Of a DNA stretch of 64,000 nt, positions 1 through 8,027 are shown in pieces (position 1 is the stretch's first letter; each line of letters opens with the position of its first letter). A program made the position numbers and the translations under genes. The notes below the pieces were generated by a model. The model saw nothing but the letters and a program-made list of their open reading frames with translations. It had not been told where the DNA came from and did no database searches. The stretch spans positions 98,731 through 162,730 of the forward strand of contig NZ_LISX01000009.1 in NCBI RefSeq assembly GCF_001905465.1. The letters are read 5' to 3'. Source of the stretch: Kitasatospora sp. CB01950 (GTDB lineage Bacteria; Actinomycetota; Actinomycetes; Streptomycetales; Streptomycetaceae).

Positions 1-555
1 GACCTGCGCGGTGACGGCGGCCAGCGCGGCGAAGAACAGCCCGGTGGCGCCGAGCGCGAGCCCGAACGCCAGCGCCCCGGCGGCCGACTGACCGGCCGCC
101 AGCAGCACGATCGTCACCAGGGCGGCCAGCGCGGCGTCGGCGGTGAGGGCGGTGGCCAGCGCGGCGGTCAGCGGGGCGCGGCGGCCGACCGCGCCGGCGC
201 CGATCAGTTCGAGCCGGCCGTCCTCCTCCTCCGCCCGGGTGTGCCGCACCACCAGCAGGGTGGACATCAGCGCGGCCAGCACCGCCCCGAACACGCCCAT
301 CCGCCACGCGGTCAGCCCGCCGATGGTGGAGCCGTCGAAGATCGGGCCGTACAGGGCGCGCAGCGAGCCGTTGCCGTCGATGCCGGCGGCGAAGGTCCGC
401 CGGGAGGCCTCGTCGCCGTACAGCTTGCGGAAGGAGAAGGCGGTGGAGGCGACCATGCCGGTGCCGATGTAGACCCACACCGGCAGGGCGATGCGGTCGC
501 GGCGCAGGGCGAGGCGGTACAGGGTGCCGGTGCCGGCCAGCGTGTAGCCGCTCAT
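1..555 (-). CDS. ABC-2 type exporter permease, C-terminus outside the window
   Basis: Membrane subunit of an ABC exporter, cut by the window edge after about 185 residues. It begins [20 protein letters not shown] and shows hydrophobic segments near residues 24-36, 88-103 and 135-185, separated by a loop rich in Asp, Gly and Arg. The layout resembles the large 'exporter of polyketide antibiotics' (TnrB-like) permeases of streptomycetes. Its ATG overlaps the TGA of the upstream ATPase gene by 4 bp, so the two are translationally coupled and almost certainly form one transporter. The substrate cannot be read from the sequence; drug or antibiotic export is an inference from the family. Confidence 0.8.
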   Translation of the reverse strand, partial: MSGYTLAGTGTLYRLALRRDRIALPVWVYIGTGMVASTAFSFRKLYGDEASRRTFAAGIDGNGSLRALYGPIFDGSTIGGLTAWRMGVFGAVLAALMSTLLVVRHTRAEEEDGRLELIGAGAVGRRAPLTAALATALTADAALAALVTIVLLAAGQSAAGALAFGLALGATGLFFAALAAVTAQV

Positions 556-1460
556 CGGGCGGCCGCCGTCGAGGGGGTGTCGGCCGGGTCGTTCTCGTAG
601 TGGCGCAGGAAGAGCTCTTCCAGCGTCGGCGGCCGGCTGGTGAGGCTGCGCACGCCGACGGCGGTGAGTTCGGCGAGCAGGGTTCCGAGCTGTTCGGTGT
701 CGACGTGGCAGCGCAGCCGGTTGCCGTCGACGGTCAGGTCGTGGGCGTAGGCGGGGTGCGGCGGCGGGCCGGTGAGGACGGCGTCCACCGAGGTGCGGGT
801 GAGGTGGCGCAGCTCGTCGAGGGTGCCGGTCTCGACGGTGCGGCCGGCCCGGATGATCGACACCCGGTCGCAGAGCGCCTCCACCTCGGACAGGATGTGG
901 CTGGACAGCAGCACCGTGGCGCCCCGTTCGCGGGCCTCGCCGACGCACTCGCGGAACACCTCCTCCATCAGCGGGTCCAGGCCGGAGGTGGGTTCGTCCA
1001 GGATCAGCAGGTCGCTGTCGCCGGCGAACGCCGCGACCAGGGCGACCTTCTGCCGGTTGCCCTTGGAGTAGGAGCGGCCCTTCTTGGTGGGGTCGAGTTC
1101 GAAGCGCTCCAGCAGCGCGGCCCGGCGGGCCGGGTCGAGTCCGCCGCGCAGCCGTCCGAGCAGGTCGATCGCCTCCCCACCGGAGAGGTTGCGCCACAGC
1201 GTCACGTCGCCCGGCACGTAGGCGATGCGGCGGTGCAGCGGGACGGCGTCGCGCCACGGGTCGCCGCCGAGCAGGGTGGCGGTGCCGGAGTCGGCGCGCA
1301 GCAGGCCGAGGAGAACGCGGATGGTGGTGGACTTGCCCGACCCGTTGGGGCCGAGGAACCCGTGAACCTCGCCCTGCTCGACCGTGAGGTCCAGTCCGTC
1401 CAGGGCGCGGGTGCGGCCGAAGGTCTTCACCAGGCCGGACACCGAGATGGCGGTCGTCAT
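552..1460 (-). CDS. ABC transporter ATP-binding protein (drug-exporter type)
   Basis: 302-aa nucleotide-binding subunit. The Walker A motif GPNGSGKST lies near residues 38-46, the signature is the variant YSKGNRQK, and Walker B is [13 protein letters not shown], followed by the switch-region histidine in SSHILSE. The C-terminal 80 residues form the extension typical of CcmA/DrrA-type exporters. It is first in an operon with the downstream permease. No Shine-Dalgarno precedes the ATG, and a plausible -10 (TAGCGT, 1468-1473) lies only 7 bp upstream, so the mRNA is probably leaderless. A MarR-type regulator is divergently transcribed and probably controls it. Confidence 0.9.
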   Translation of the reverse strand: MTTAISVSGLVKTFGRTRALDGLDLTVEQGEVHGFLGPNGSGKSTTIRVLLGLLRADSGTATLLGGDPWRDAVPLHRRIAYVPGDVTLWRNLSGGEAIDLLGRLRGGLDPARRAALLERFELDPTKKGRSYSKGNRQKVALVAAFAGDSDLLILDEPTSGLDPLMEEVFRECVGEARERGATVLLSSHILSEVEALCDRVSIIRAGRTVETGTLDELRHLTRTSVDAVLTGPPPHPAYAHDLTVDGNRLRCHVDTEQLGTLLAELTAVGVRSLTSRPPTLEELFLRHYENDPADTPSTAAAR

Positions 1461-1467
1461 GAATTCG

Positions 1468-1496
1468 ACGCTACTCTTGTTTCACAACTTCGTGAA
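1468..1496 (-). promoter_or_regulatory. Promoter with embedded operator for the ABC exporter operon
   Basis: Read on the minus strand, TTCACG (1491-1496) and TAGCGT (1468-1473) are separated by 17 bp, which places the start point at or next to the ATPase ATG. An inverted repeat TTCAC-N6-GTGAA (1481-1496) covers the -35 and the spacer. A repressor bound here would block the promoter. The natural candidate is the divergent GbsR/MarR protein starting at 1586. The dyad and spacing are seen; the regulator pairing is inferred. Confidence 0.5.
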
Positions 1497-1585
1497 GTCA
1501 CCGAAAGTCCCGAATCTTCGCGTCGCCGGGGAGGGCGTGTGAAGGTGGGCGGACACCCGGTCGGGCGGATGTCGGGGAGGTTCCG

Positions 1586-2098
1586 GTGGTGCAGGTGAGT
1601 GAGGTGGGCGACGTGGGCGACGTGGGCGACGTGGACGCGCGGCGGAATCCGGCGGCGGTGTCGGAGTTCGTGGAGCGGTTCGCCGCGGTGCTGACGGACG
1701 CCGGGTTCCCGCGGATGCCGGCCCGGGTGTTCACCGCGCTGCTGACGTCCGACTCCGGGCGGCTGACCTCCGTCGAACTGGGCGAGCTGCTGCAGGTCTC
1801 CCCCGCCGCGGTCTCCGGCGCCGTCCGCTACCTGACCCAGGTCGGCCTGGTCACCCGGGAACGCGAGCCCGGCTCCCGCCGCGACCGCTACCGCGTCCAC
1901 GACCACGTCTGGTACGAGGTCACCGCCAGCCGCGACCGCACCCTCTTCCGCTGGGAGTCCGGCCTCGCCGAGGGCATCGAGGCTCTCGGCCCGGACACCC
2001 CGGCCGGTCAACGCCTCGCCGAGTCCCTGGAGTTCTTCGCCTTCCTGCGGGTCGAACTCCAGCAGATGATGCAGCGCTGGCGCGAACGCCACGACTGA
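1586..2098 (+). CDS. GbsR/MarR family transcriptional regulator
   Basis: 170 aa winged helix-turn-helix protein. The region around residues 40-100 contains FPRMPARVFTALL, LLQVSPAAVSGAVRYL (recognition helix) and a wing LVTREREPGSRRDRYRV, the layout of GbsR-like MarR proteins that control transport operons. The C-terminal part is a helical dimerisation segment. The GTG start follows GGGGAGG with 5-bp spacing. The N-terminus carries three GDV triplets encoded by a 9-bp tandem repeat (1609-1635), probably disordered. It is divergent from the ABC exporter and is its likely regulator, presumably relieved by the exported compound. A strong hairpin terminator follows. Confidence 0.85.
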   Translation: MVQVSEVGDVGDVGDVDARRNPAAVSEFVERFAAVLTDAGFPRMPARVFTALLTSDSGRLTSVELGELLQVSPAAVSGAVRYLTQVGLVTREREPGSRRDRYRVHDHVWYEVTASRDRTLFRWESGLAEGIEALGPDTPAGQRLAESLEFFAFLRVELQQMMQRWRERHD

Positions 2099-2119
2099 CG
2101 GCGCGCCGTGGCCGTTGCA

Positions 2120-2160
2120 GCGACGAGGCCGGCCGGGGGTGTCCCGGCCGGCCTCGTCGC
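2120..2160. terminator. Bidirectional hairpin terminator
   Basis: A perfect 18-bp inverted repeat (2120-2137 and 2143-2160) with a 5-nt loop GGTGT lies between the convergent MarR gene and the membrane-protein gene. There is no long T tract, as usual in streptomycetes. Confidence 0.85.
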
Positions 2161-2173
2161 GCAGCAGGCAGTA

Positions 2174-2791
2174 CTACTCCGCTCCGTCCGCGGCGGTCTC
2201 CCGGCTCCGCTCCAGAGGCGGGCCGAACCGGCCCCACAGTGGCATCGACAGGACCAGCACGGCCAGCACCGCGGCCAGCACCTCGGCGGTGAACGCCCGG
2301 CCGTCCGGGTCGGGGGTGCCTTCGATCGAAGCCACCCGCCCGGCCGGGTCGAAGGTGACGCCGACGCGGTCGCCGACGTGGCAGCCGTTCGAACGGAGCT
2401 CGCGGATGTCCCCGCCGTCGATGGCCCGCCGCAGCTCACAGTGCTCGGCGTTCATCCGGCCGCCCGGAGTGACGGCGACGACCTCGGCGACCGTGGGCTC
2501 GCCGTCCCGGGCCAGCACGCCGTGGTGCACCGCGGTGGCCCCGGTGTACCCGAGGATGACCACCAGCGCGAAGGCCGCCACCGCCCCGACGAGGCCGAGC
2601 ATGGTGCGGTAGGCGAACCCCATCACCAGCATCAGGGCCATCGCCGACACTGCCCGCGACACATTCATGGCCGGCGCACCCCAGCCGAGCTGGTGGTCCG
2701 CCACCCAGAGCAGAGCGAAACTGCCGACCAACGTCGCCGGCACGAACCGCACCCAGAAACGGTGCGGGTGTTCCTTGGGCATGACGTTCAT
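2174..2791 (-). CDS. Predicted membrane protein of unknown function
   Basis: 205 aa. Four hydrophobic segments are visible (about residues 14-30, 45-58, 63-85 and 170-186). Between the third and fourth is an extracytoplasmic-type domain of about 85 residues containing TVAEVVAVTPGGRMN, two cysteines (in EHCELRR and SNGCHVGD) and GDRVGVTFDPAGRVAS, which resembles the DUF3592-like beta domains of actinobacterial membrane proteins. The two cysteines could form a disulfide outside the cell. AGGGGG lies 6-8 bp before the ATG. It is monocistronic: a terminator follows it, and the next gene upstream on this strand ends 108 bp away. No function is assigned. Confidence 0.75.
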   Translation of the reverse strand: MNVMPKEHPHRFWVRFVPATLVGSFALLWVADHQLGWGAPAMNVSRAVSAMALMLVMGFAYRTMLGLVGAVAAFALVVILGYTGATAVHHGVLARDGEPTVAEVVAVTPGGRMNAEHCELRRAIDGGDIRELRSNGCHVGDRVGVTFDPAGRVASIEGTPDPDGRAFTAEVLAAVLAVLVLSMPLWGRFGPPLERSRETAADGAE

Positions 2792-2802
2792 ATCGATCCC
2801 CC

Positions 2803-2821
2803 CTTGATCATTCGGATCAAG
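2803..2821. promoter_or_regulatory. Inverted repeat at the 5' leader of the membrane-protein gene
   Basis: CTTGATC-N5-GATCAAG (2803-2809 and 2815-2821) abuts the ribosome-binding site of the 2174-2791 gene. It could be an operator or an mRNA hairpin that masks the Shine-Dalgarno. It could also end the message of an upstream gene, but no gene on this strand reads into it closely. Confidence 0.35.
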
Positions 2822-2899
2822 AGGGACGCTACTCCTGCCCGCACACCGCTGTCAGCCGGGGTACCCGGGTGCGGCCACCGGTCGGTCCGGCCGCCGCCG

Positions 2900-3976
2900 T
2901 CAGCCCAGGTAGGCGGGGGCGACGGCGGAGCGGACCAGGACGGTCGGGGTGCCGGTGCCGTCGGCGGGGGTGGTCCACAGGTCGGAGCCGTAGTCGCCGG
3001 GCAGCGAGTACAGCAGGGTGTGGTCGTCGGACCAGAGTGCCTGGTCGTCGATGTTGCGCTGCTCGGCGGTGGCGGTCTCGGTCATGGTGGCGAGGTCGAG
3101 CACGTACAGCCGCCAGGGCGCGGCCGGGTCGGCGCCGGCCACCCGCTTCTTGTACGCGACGCGGGTGCCGTCCGGCGAGAGCGACGGGCACTCGACGTTC
3201 TGGTGCAGGGTGGTCAGGGTGCGGGCGGCGAGGTCGCCCTGCACCAGGTAGGTCTGGCCGCCGGTGGCGACCGTCGCGTAGAAGCGGTTGTCGTCGGCGG
3301 CGAAGGTGACGCCCCAGACGTTGACGTCGGACGCCTGCACGGGGTGGCCGTCCTTCAGCACCTGGAAGGTCTCCAGGTTGTCGTAGAACTGCCAGCTGCG
3401 GGTGTCGACGATCGCGGTGCGGGTGGAGAAGTCGGTGCCCGCGTAGGAGTCGCCGCTGACGAACACCGTCCAGCCGACCAGGTGCCCGGACGGGGAGACC
3501 CGGGAGCGGGTGGGGATGCCGGGCGCGGGGAAGCGCCTGACCTCGTGCAGCGAGGCGTCCAGCACGGACGCGTGGTAGGTGTCGTCCAGCGCGCCGTGCT
3601 CGGCCTGGAGGCAGATGCCGGTGCCGGCGGCGGCGTGGAAGCGCAGGCACTTCACCCCGGACGCGGTCCGCGGCCCGTCCGGGCGGTCGGCGGGCACGGC
3701 CGCGACCTCGTCCCGGTGCGGCCCCCAGGCGAGGTTGCGCAGCAGCAGCTGACGCCCCGCCGGTTGCAGCGTCACCGCACCCTCCCGCACCGGCGGGCCG
3801 CCCGCCTGCTCCTGGTTGCGCCGGTCCGCCCGCCCGGCGGCGTACCGGACCGCGAAGGTTCCGACCCCGGCCAGCAGCAGCACGGCGACCACCAGCACCA
3901 GCACCTTGCGCCGCACGTTCCCACCGGGAGGTTCGGGCGTCTCGGAGTCCGGCTCTGCGACGACGGGAGCAGTCAT
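2900..3976 (-). CDS. Membrane-anchored TolB-like beta-propeller protein
   Basis: 358 aa from the ATG at 3976; the reading frame stays open far upstream, but that part is shadow of the MFS gene. A cytoplasmic Pro/Glu-rich stub is followed by one transmembrane helix (about residues 24-43) and a roughly 300-residue extracytoplasmic region. That region has repeated WD40/PD40-like strands such as SRVSPSGHLVGWTV, VECPSLSPDGTRVAYKK and DDQALWSDDHTLLYSLPGD, the TolB C-terminal propeller signature. It is probably the last gene of an operon with the upstream MFS transporter (52-bp gap) and phosphoesterase. The role is unknown; such propellers bind ligands or proteins at the cell surface. Confidence 0.8.
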   Translation of the reverse strand: MTAPVVAEPDSETPEPPGGNVRRKVLVLVVAVLLLAGVGTFAVRYAAGRADRRNQEQAGGPPVREGAVTLQPAGRQLLLRNLAWGPHRDEVAAVPADRPDGPRTASGVKCLRFHAAAGTGICLQAEHGALDDTYHASVLDASLHEVRRFPAPGIPTRSRVSPSGHLVGWTVFVSGDSYAGTDFSTRTAIVDTRSWQFYDNLETFQVLKDGHPVQASDVNVWGVTFAADDNRFYATVATGGQTYLVQGDLAARTLTTLHQNVECPSLSPDGTRVAYKKRVAGADPAAPWRLYVLDLATMTETATAEQRNIDDQALWSDDHTLLYSLPGDYGSDLWTTPADGTGTPTVLVRSAVAPAYLG

Positions 3977-4028
3977 GTGAGGTGCCCTCCGGGCGGGGGT
4001 TCGTGAGCGGTCGCGGGATGGCGGCGCA

Positions 4029-5339
4029 TCAGCCGGTCGTGGCGGTCGGGCGGAGCAGGCGGGTGGCGGCGAGGGCGGCGACGGCCAGGGCGACCGTCGT
4101 CGCGGCGAGGGCGGTGCGGGGGCCGCAGAGGGTCCAGGCGGCGCCGAACGCGAGGGAGCAGGTGAAGCGGGCGAGGGCCTGGCCGGTGCCGACGAGGGCC
4201 TGGCCGGCGCCCTGCTGCTCGTCGGGGACGGTCGCGGCGGTGGCGGCGGCGAGCACCCCGTCCGTCGCGGCGTAGAAGGTGCCGTGCAGCAGCAGGACCA
4301 GCACGGCGGCGCCCACGCCGTGCAGTGGGGAGAGGACGGTGCCGTACGCGCCGAGCAGCACGACGTGGCCGGCCAGGAAGAGGGTGCGGCGGCCGATCCG
4401 GTCGGCGAGCAGGCCGAGCGGGACGGCGAGGGTGAGGAAGACGGCGGCGGTGCCGAGCGGCAGCAGCGGGAACAGGTGGGCAGGCAGGGCGAGTTCGCGT
4501 TGCAGCAGCAGGTAGAGGAAGGAGTCGCTGACGGTGGTGAGGCCGAGCAGCACGGCGGCCAGGGTGAGTCGGCGCAGCGCGGGCCGTCGCAGCAGCGCGA
4601 TCGCGTCCCGCAGCGTGGGCCGGGGGCCGGGCGGCACGGCGGCAGGAGCGACACGGCCCGGCGGCACGGCGGCGGGAGCGACGCGGCCGGGCACGAACAG
4701 CACCAGCAGCAGCACGCCGAGCACGGCCACGCACCCGGAGACGGTGAACACCGCGCCGTAGCCGGCCCGTTCGGCCCGGTCGTCGGTGATTCGCAGGACG
4801 GCGAAGGCGAGCAGCGGGCCGAGCAGCGCGCCGGTGGTGTCCATGGCGCGGTGGACGCCGAACGCGCGGCCGCGGTGTTCGGGTGCGGTGGCGAGCGAGA
4901 TCATCGCGTCGCGCGGCGCGGTGCGCAGGCCCTTGCCGGTGCGGTCGATCGCGAGGACGCCGCCGATCAGCGGCACGGTGTGGACGAGCAGCAGCAGCGG
5001 CTTGCACAGCGCGGACAGGCCGTAGCCGATCCCGGCGACGAGTTTGTGGCCGCGTCCGCCGCGGTCGGCGAGGTGGCCGCCGAGCAGCCGGACCAGCGCG
5101 CCGACGCCGTTGTTGATGCCGTCGAGCAGGCCGAAGCCGAGCGGGGACAGGCCGAGCGCGGCGACCACGTACAGCGGCAGGACCGCGCTGACCATCTCGG
5201 AGGAGACGTCGGTGACCAGGCTGACGGCGCCGAGCGCGAGCACGGTGCCGGGGACGGCGGCGCGCCGCCCCGGGCGGGTGCCCGGGGTGGCGGCCGCGGC
5301 GCGGTCACTCTTGGTGGAGCGGGCGTCCGCGAGGTACAT
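4029..5339 (-). CDS. MFS transporter
   Basis: 436 aa with about 12 hydrophobic segments. The loop between helices 2 and 3 reads GGHLADRGGRGHKL, matching the MFS G-x3-D-R-x-G-R/K motif, and the second half has the equivalent GLLADRIGRRTLF. The early sequence SLVTDVSSEMVSAVLPLY is typical of the actinobacterial MFS group whose members begin with TDxSSEM. The central loop contains two copies of a 10-residue unit (GRVAPAAVPP) from an exact-length 30-bp tandem duplication. The gene starts 6 bp after the phosphoesterase stop, so they are co-transcribed. The substrate is unknown. Confidence 0.88.
   Translation of the reverse strand: MYLADARSTKSDRAAAATPGTRPGRRAAVPGTVLALGAVSLVTDVSSEMVSAVLPLYVVAALGLSPLGFGLLDGINNGVGALVRLLGGHLADRGGRGHKLVAGIGYGLSALCKPLLLLVHTVPLIGGVLAIDRTGKGLRTAPRDAMISLATAPEHRGRAFGVHRAMDTTGALLGPLLAFAVLRITDDRAERAGYGAVFTVSGCVAVLGVLLLVLFVPGRVAPAAVPPGRVAPAAVPPGPRPTLRDAIALLRRPALRRLTLAAVLLGLTTVSDSFLYLLLQRELALPAHLFPLLPLGTAAVFLTLAVPLGLLADRIGRRTLFLAGHVVLLGAYGTVLSPLHGVGAAVLVLLLHGTFYAATDGVLAAATAATVPDEQQGAGQALVGTGQALARFTCSLAFGAAWTLCGPRTALAATTVALAVAALAATRLLRPTATTG
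4631..4690. repeat. 30-bp tandem duplication inside the MFS gene
   Basis: Two 30-bp units (4631-4660 and 4661-4690) with three differences encode the duplicated GRVAPAAVPP in the central cytoplasmic loop of the MFS transporter. The frame is kept, so the protein tolerates it; copy number could vary between strains. Confidence 0.85.
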
Positions 5340-5345
5340 CCGGCG

Positions 5346-6236
5346 TCAGTTCCAGATGCCGGTGATGTCGGAGGCGCCGGCGGCGTTGCCCGCGTGGGTG
5401 CTCAGGCCGGCCAGGTCCTCCAGGGTGCGCAGCACGTTGTAGTGGTTGTAGGTGGTGGAGCTGCTGGAGCCGGGGATGACGTGCTGGCCGTAGACCAGGG
5501 TGGGGATGCGGTTGCCGGAGAGGCTGTTGTCCTCGTCGAAGGTGACCACCAGCAGGCTGTTGTGGGTCTGTGCCCAGGTGGCGTACGCGCCGAGGTTGTT
5601 CTTGATCCAGGTGTCGCCGGTGGAGACCGAACAGTCGTGCATGTCGCTGCACAGGTTCGGCACCACGAAGGAGACCTTCGGCAGGGTGGTGTAGTCGGTG
5701 GGGAACTGGGCGAAGGTGTACGCGGTGTTGGTCGGCACGTTGGCGAAGCCGAACCACGGGTTGTGCTTCTGCGCGTACTTGCCGCTGGAGCAGACCGTGG
5801 AGCCCTGGCTGGGCAGGGTCTCGTTGTACGAGCCCCAGGTCTGGCCGGCGGCGATCAGCTCGGACGCCAGGTTGGGGGCGGTCATCGATCCGACCTTGAC
5901 GCAACTGTCGTCGGTGCGGCCCTGGTTGGAGCCGGAGAACAGCATGTAGTAGTTGGGCTCGGACGGGTGGGTCAGGCCGTAGGACTGGGCGAGGTCGGCG
6001 CCGCCGGCCTTCAGGGTGCCGTTCAGGTAGGGGGCGCTGGAGCTGCCGATCACCTGGCTGTAGGCGTGGTTCTCCATCACCACCACGATGACGTGGTCGG
6101 GCGAGGGGAGCGCGGCGGCCTGCGCGGTGGAGCCGGTGGCGGCCCACAGCCCGAGCGAGGCGGCGGCGAGGGCGACGGTGCTGCCGATCGCGGTGAGGCG
6201 GCGCTTGGTGCGGCGGGTGAGCGGTGCAGCGGTCAT
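5346..6236 (-). CDS. Secreted phosphoesterase (acid phosphatase / phospholipase C-like)
   Basis: 296 aa. A twin-Arg-poor Sec signal (RRTKRRLTAIGSTVALAAAS... to AQAAA, about residues 8-40) precedes the catalytic domain of the phosphoesterase family PF04185. VIVVVMENHAYSQVIG carries the Glu-Asn metal/nucleophile motif, THPSEPNYYMLFSG follows, and VVTFDEDNS near residue 230 holds the second metal-binding Asp-Glu. Family members hydrolyse phosphate monoesters or phospholipids outside the cell. The ATG at 6236 is chosen over an upstream in-frame TTG because GAAGGGA sits 8 bp before it. It is first in an operon with the MFS and TolB-like genes. Confidence 0.88.
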   Translation of the reverse strand: MTAAPLTRRTKRRLTAIGSTVALAAASLGLWAATGSTAQAAALPSPDHVIVVVMENHAYSQVIGSSSAPYLNGTLKAGGADLAQSYGLTHPSEPNYYMLFSGSNQGRTDDSCVKVGSMTAPNLASELIAAGQTWGSYNETLPSQGSTVCSSGKYAQKHNPWFGFANVPTNTAYTFAQFPTDYTTLPKVSFVVPNLCSDMHDCSVSTGDTWIKNNLGAYATWAQTHNSLLVVTFDEDNSLSGNRIPTLVYGQHVIPGSSSSTTYNHYNVLRTLEDLAGLSTHAGNAAGASDITGIWN

Positions 6237-6503
6237 GGCGTGGTCCCTTCGGGGCAAGGAACGTACGAGGGCTGAACTGGTGGAGCGCCGGAAACCCTAG
6301 GCGCGGGCGGTGGCCGACGAGGCTTTTGACAGGTTAAGAACAAGCGAATGGTTGGCTGTGCAACTCACCCCTCCCGCCCGGGCCTTGTCGGAGCGGCGCG
6401 TCTCACACTTACCCGGATTGACCCTGATCGGACCGACATGGTGGGATCTTCGCGGCCCGGCGCGCACGACCGGCGCGGTGGACGAGGAACGGGAGGGCCG
6501 GGC

Positions 6504-6902
6504 ATGACAGCCACCCCCCGTGTGGTGCTCGGGCTCGGGCTGCGCCGCGGCACCCCCGCCGCCGAGCTGCTCCGCACCGCCGACGCCGCGCTCGCCGCCT
6601 GCGGCCTCGACCGTTCCGCCGTCGCCCTGGTCGCCACCCTGGACAGCAAGCTCGCCGAGCCCGGACTCCGGCTCGCGGCACGGGAGTTGGACGTCCCGCT
6701 GGTCGGCCGGCCGGCCGCCGAACTGGCCGCCGTCCCGGTCGCCGGCTCGGCCCGGGTGGCCGCCGCGGTCGGCACCCCGAGCGTCGCGGAGGCCGCCGCG
6801 CTGGCCGCAGCCGGGCCCGGCGCCCGCCTGCTCGCGCCGCGCACCGCCTCGGCGACGGCCACCGCAGCTCTCGCCGCACCCCCACCGGAGGCCCCCAGGT
6901 GA
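6504..6902 (+). CDS. CobE/CbiG C-terminal-like cobalamin biosynthesis protein
   Basis: 132 aa, the size of a stand-alone CobE / CbiG C-terminal domain. It shows the family features VVLGLGLRRGTPAAELL at the N-terminus, LVATLDSKLAEPGLRLAA in the centre and SVAEAAALAAAG towards the end. CbiG opens the ring of precorrin/cobalt-precorrin-5A; the isolated domain has a poorly defined role in the same pathway. The ATG is placed at 6504 because GGGAGGG lies 6 bp upstream. The stop overlaps the GTG of the next gene by 4 bp, and that gene is also a corrinoid-type aminotransferase, which supports the assignment. No cobalamin riboswitch was recognised upstream. Confidence 0.8.
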   Translation: MTATPRVVLGLGLRRGTPAAELLRTADAALAACGLDRSAVALVATLDSKLAEPGLRLAARELDVPLVGRPAAELAAVPVAGSARVAAAVGTPSVAEAAALAAAGPGARLLAPRTASATATAALAAPPPEAPR

Positions 6903-7939
6903 ACGCCGAACCCGATCTGCGCCATCACGGCGACGCCGAAGTCCGCTCCGCCGGTCTGGTCGACCTCGCGGTGAACGTCCGCACCGGCACCCCGCCGCCG
7001 TGGCTGCGCGACCGTCTCGCCGCCACCCTGGGCACCCTCGCCGCGTACCCGGACGGCACCGCGGCCCGCACCGCCGTCGCCGCCCGGCACGGGCGGCCGG
7101 TCGCCGAGGTGCTGCTGACCGCCGGCGCGGCCGAGGCGTTCGTACTGCTCGCCCGGGTGCTGCGCCCGCGCCACGCGGTGGTGGTGCACCCGCAGTTCAC
7201 CGAGCCGGAGGCGGCGCTGCGGGACGCCGGGCACACCGTCCACCGGGTCCTCCTCACGCCGGAGCAGGGTTTCCGCCTGCCGCCGGGGGCCGTTCCCGAG
7301 GACGCCGACCTGGTGGTGGTCGGCAACCCCACCAACCCCACCTCCATCCTGCACCCGGCCGCCGCACTGGCCGAACTCGCCCGCCCCGGGCGGACCCTGG
7401 TGGTCGACGAGGCGTTCATGGACACCGACCCGGGCGAGACCGAGTCCCTCGCCGGGGCCCGCGACCTGCCCGGCCGGGTGGTGGTGCTGCGCAGCCTCAC
7501 CAAGACCTGGGGCCTGGCCGGCCTGCGGATCGGCTACCTGCTGGCCCCCGCCGGGCTGGTCGCGGAACTCGCCGCCGCCCAGCCGCTGTGGCCGGTCTCC
7601 ACGCCCGCGCTGGCCGCCGCCGAACTCTGCTCCGCGCCCGCCGCCCTGGCCGAGGCGGACGCCGCCGCCCGCGCCACCGCGCTCGACCGCGAACACCTGC
7701 TCAAGGGCCTTGCCGCGCTCCCCGCCGTCCGGGTGTACGGCGACCCCGCCGCGTCCTTCGTGCTGATCCGGCTCCCCGGCGCCACCGCCGTCCGCGACCG
7801 CCTGCGCGCCGCCGGGTTCGCCGTCCGCCGCGGCGACACCTTCCCCGGTCTCGGCCCCGACTGGCTGCGGCTGGCCGTCCGCGACCGCGACACCACCGAC
7901 CGCTTCCTCGACGCGCTGGCCGCGGCCGTCCCGGGCTGA
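6899..7939 (+). CDS. cobC: CobC-like PLP-dependent aminotransferase / L-threonine-phosphate decarboxylase
   Basis: 346-aa fold type I PLP enzyme of the HisC/CobC group (compare mycobacterial Rv2231c). Seen: LLTAGAAEAFVLLAR near residue 75, the PLP-contacting VVVGNPTNPTS, the aspartate in LVVDEAFMD, and the Schiff-base lysine in RSLTKTWGLAGLRIGY. Known role of the family: making aminopropanol phosphate for the lower loop of cobalamin, although some members are histidinol-phosphate aminotransferases. Translational coupling to the CobE-like gene favours a cobalamin role. The gene starts with GTG inside the preceding stop codon region. Confidence 0.82.
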   Translation: MNAEPDLRHHGDAEVRSAGLVDLAVNVRTGTPPPWLRDRLAATLGTLAAYPDGTAARTAVAARHGRPVAEVLLTAGAAEAFVLLARVLRPRHAVVVHPQFTEPEAALRDAGHTVHRVLLTPEQGFRLPPGAVPEDADLVVVGNPTNPTSILHPAAALAELARPGRTLVVDEAFMDTDPGETESLAGARDLPGRVVVLRSLTKTWGLAGLRIGYLLAPAGLVAELAAAQPLWPVSTPALAAAELCSAPAALAEADAAARATALDREHLLKGLAALPAVRVYGDPAASFVLIRLPGATAVRDRLRAAGFAVRRGDTFPGLGPDWLRLAVRDRDTTDRFLDALAAAVPG

Positions 7940-7944
7940 GTCGG

Positions 7945-8027
7945 CTCAGTCCAGCTCGACCCGGTGGCCGGCCTCAGTCCAGCTCGACCCGGTGGCCGGA
8001 CTCAGTCCAGCTCGACCCGGTGGCCGG
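7945..8027. repeat. Three tandem copies of a 28-bp unit at the 3' end of the MOSC gene
   Basis: The 27-bp core CTCAGTCCAGCTCGACCCGG... occurs at 7945-7971, 7973-7999 and 8001-8027 (period 28). The last copy is the real 3' end of the MOSC gene, including its stop codon (minus strand). The other two copies sit in the gap before the convergent cobC gene, so the stop codon and the last eight codons have been copied downstream twice. Confidence 0.95.

Noticed and set aside
600-1598. Long plus-strand frames over the ABC ATPase and many other genes
   Set aside because: They are mirror frames caused by the high GC content; none shows a family motif.
6326-6354. TTGACA at 6326 and a possible PHO box upstream of the secreted phosphoesterase
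   Set aside because: No acceptable -10 lies at the right distance on the plus strand, and the 11-bp units on the minus strand (GTTCTTAACCT, GTCAAAAGCCT) match the PHO-box consensus too poorly to call.
6237-6503. Cobalamin riboswitch before the CobE/CobC genes
   Set aside because: No B12-box-like conserved core was found in the 267-bp leader.
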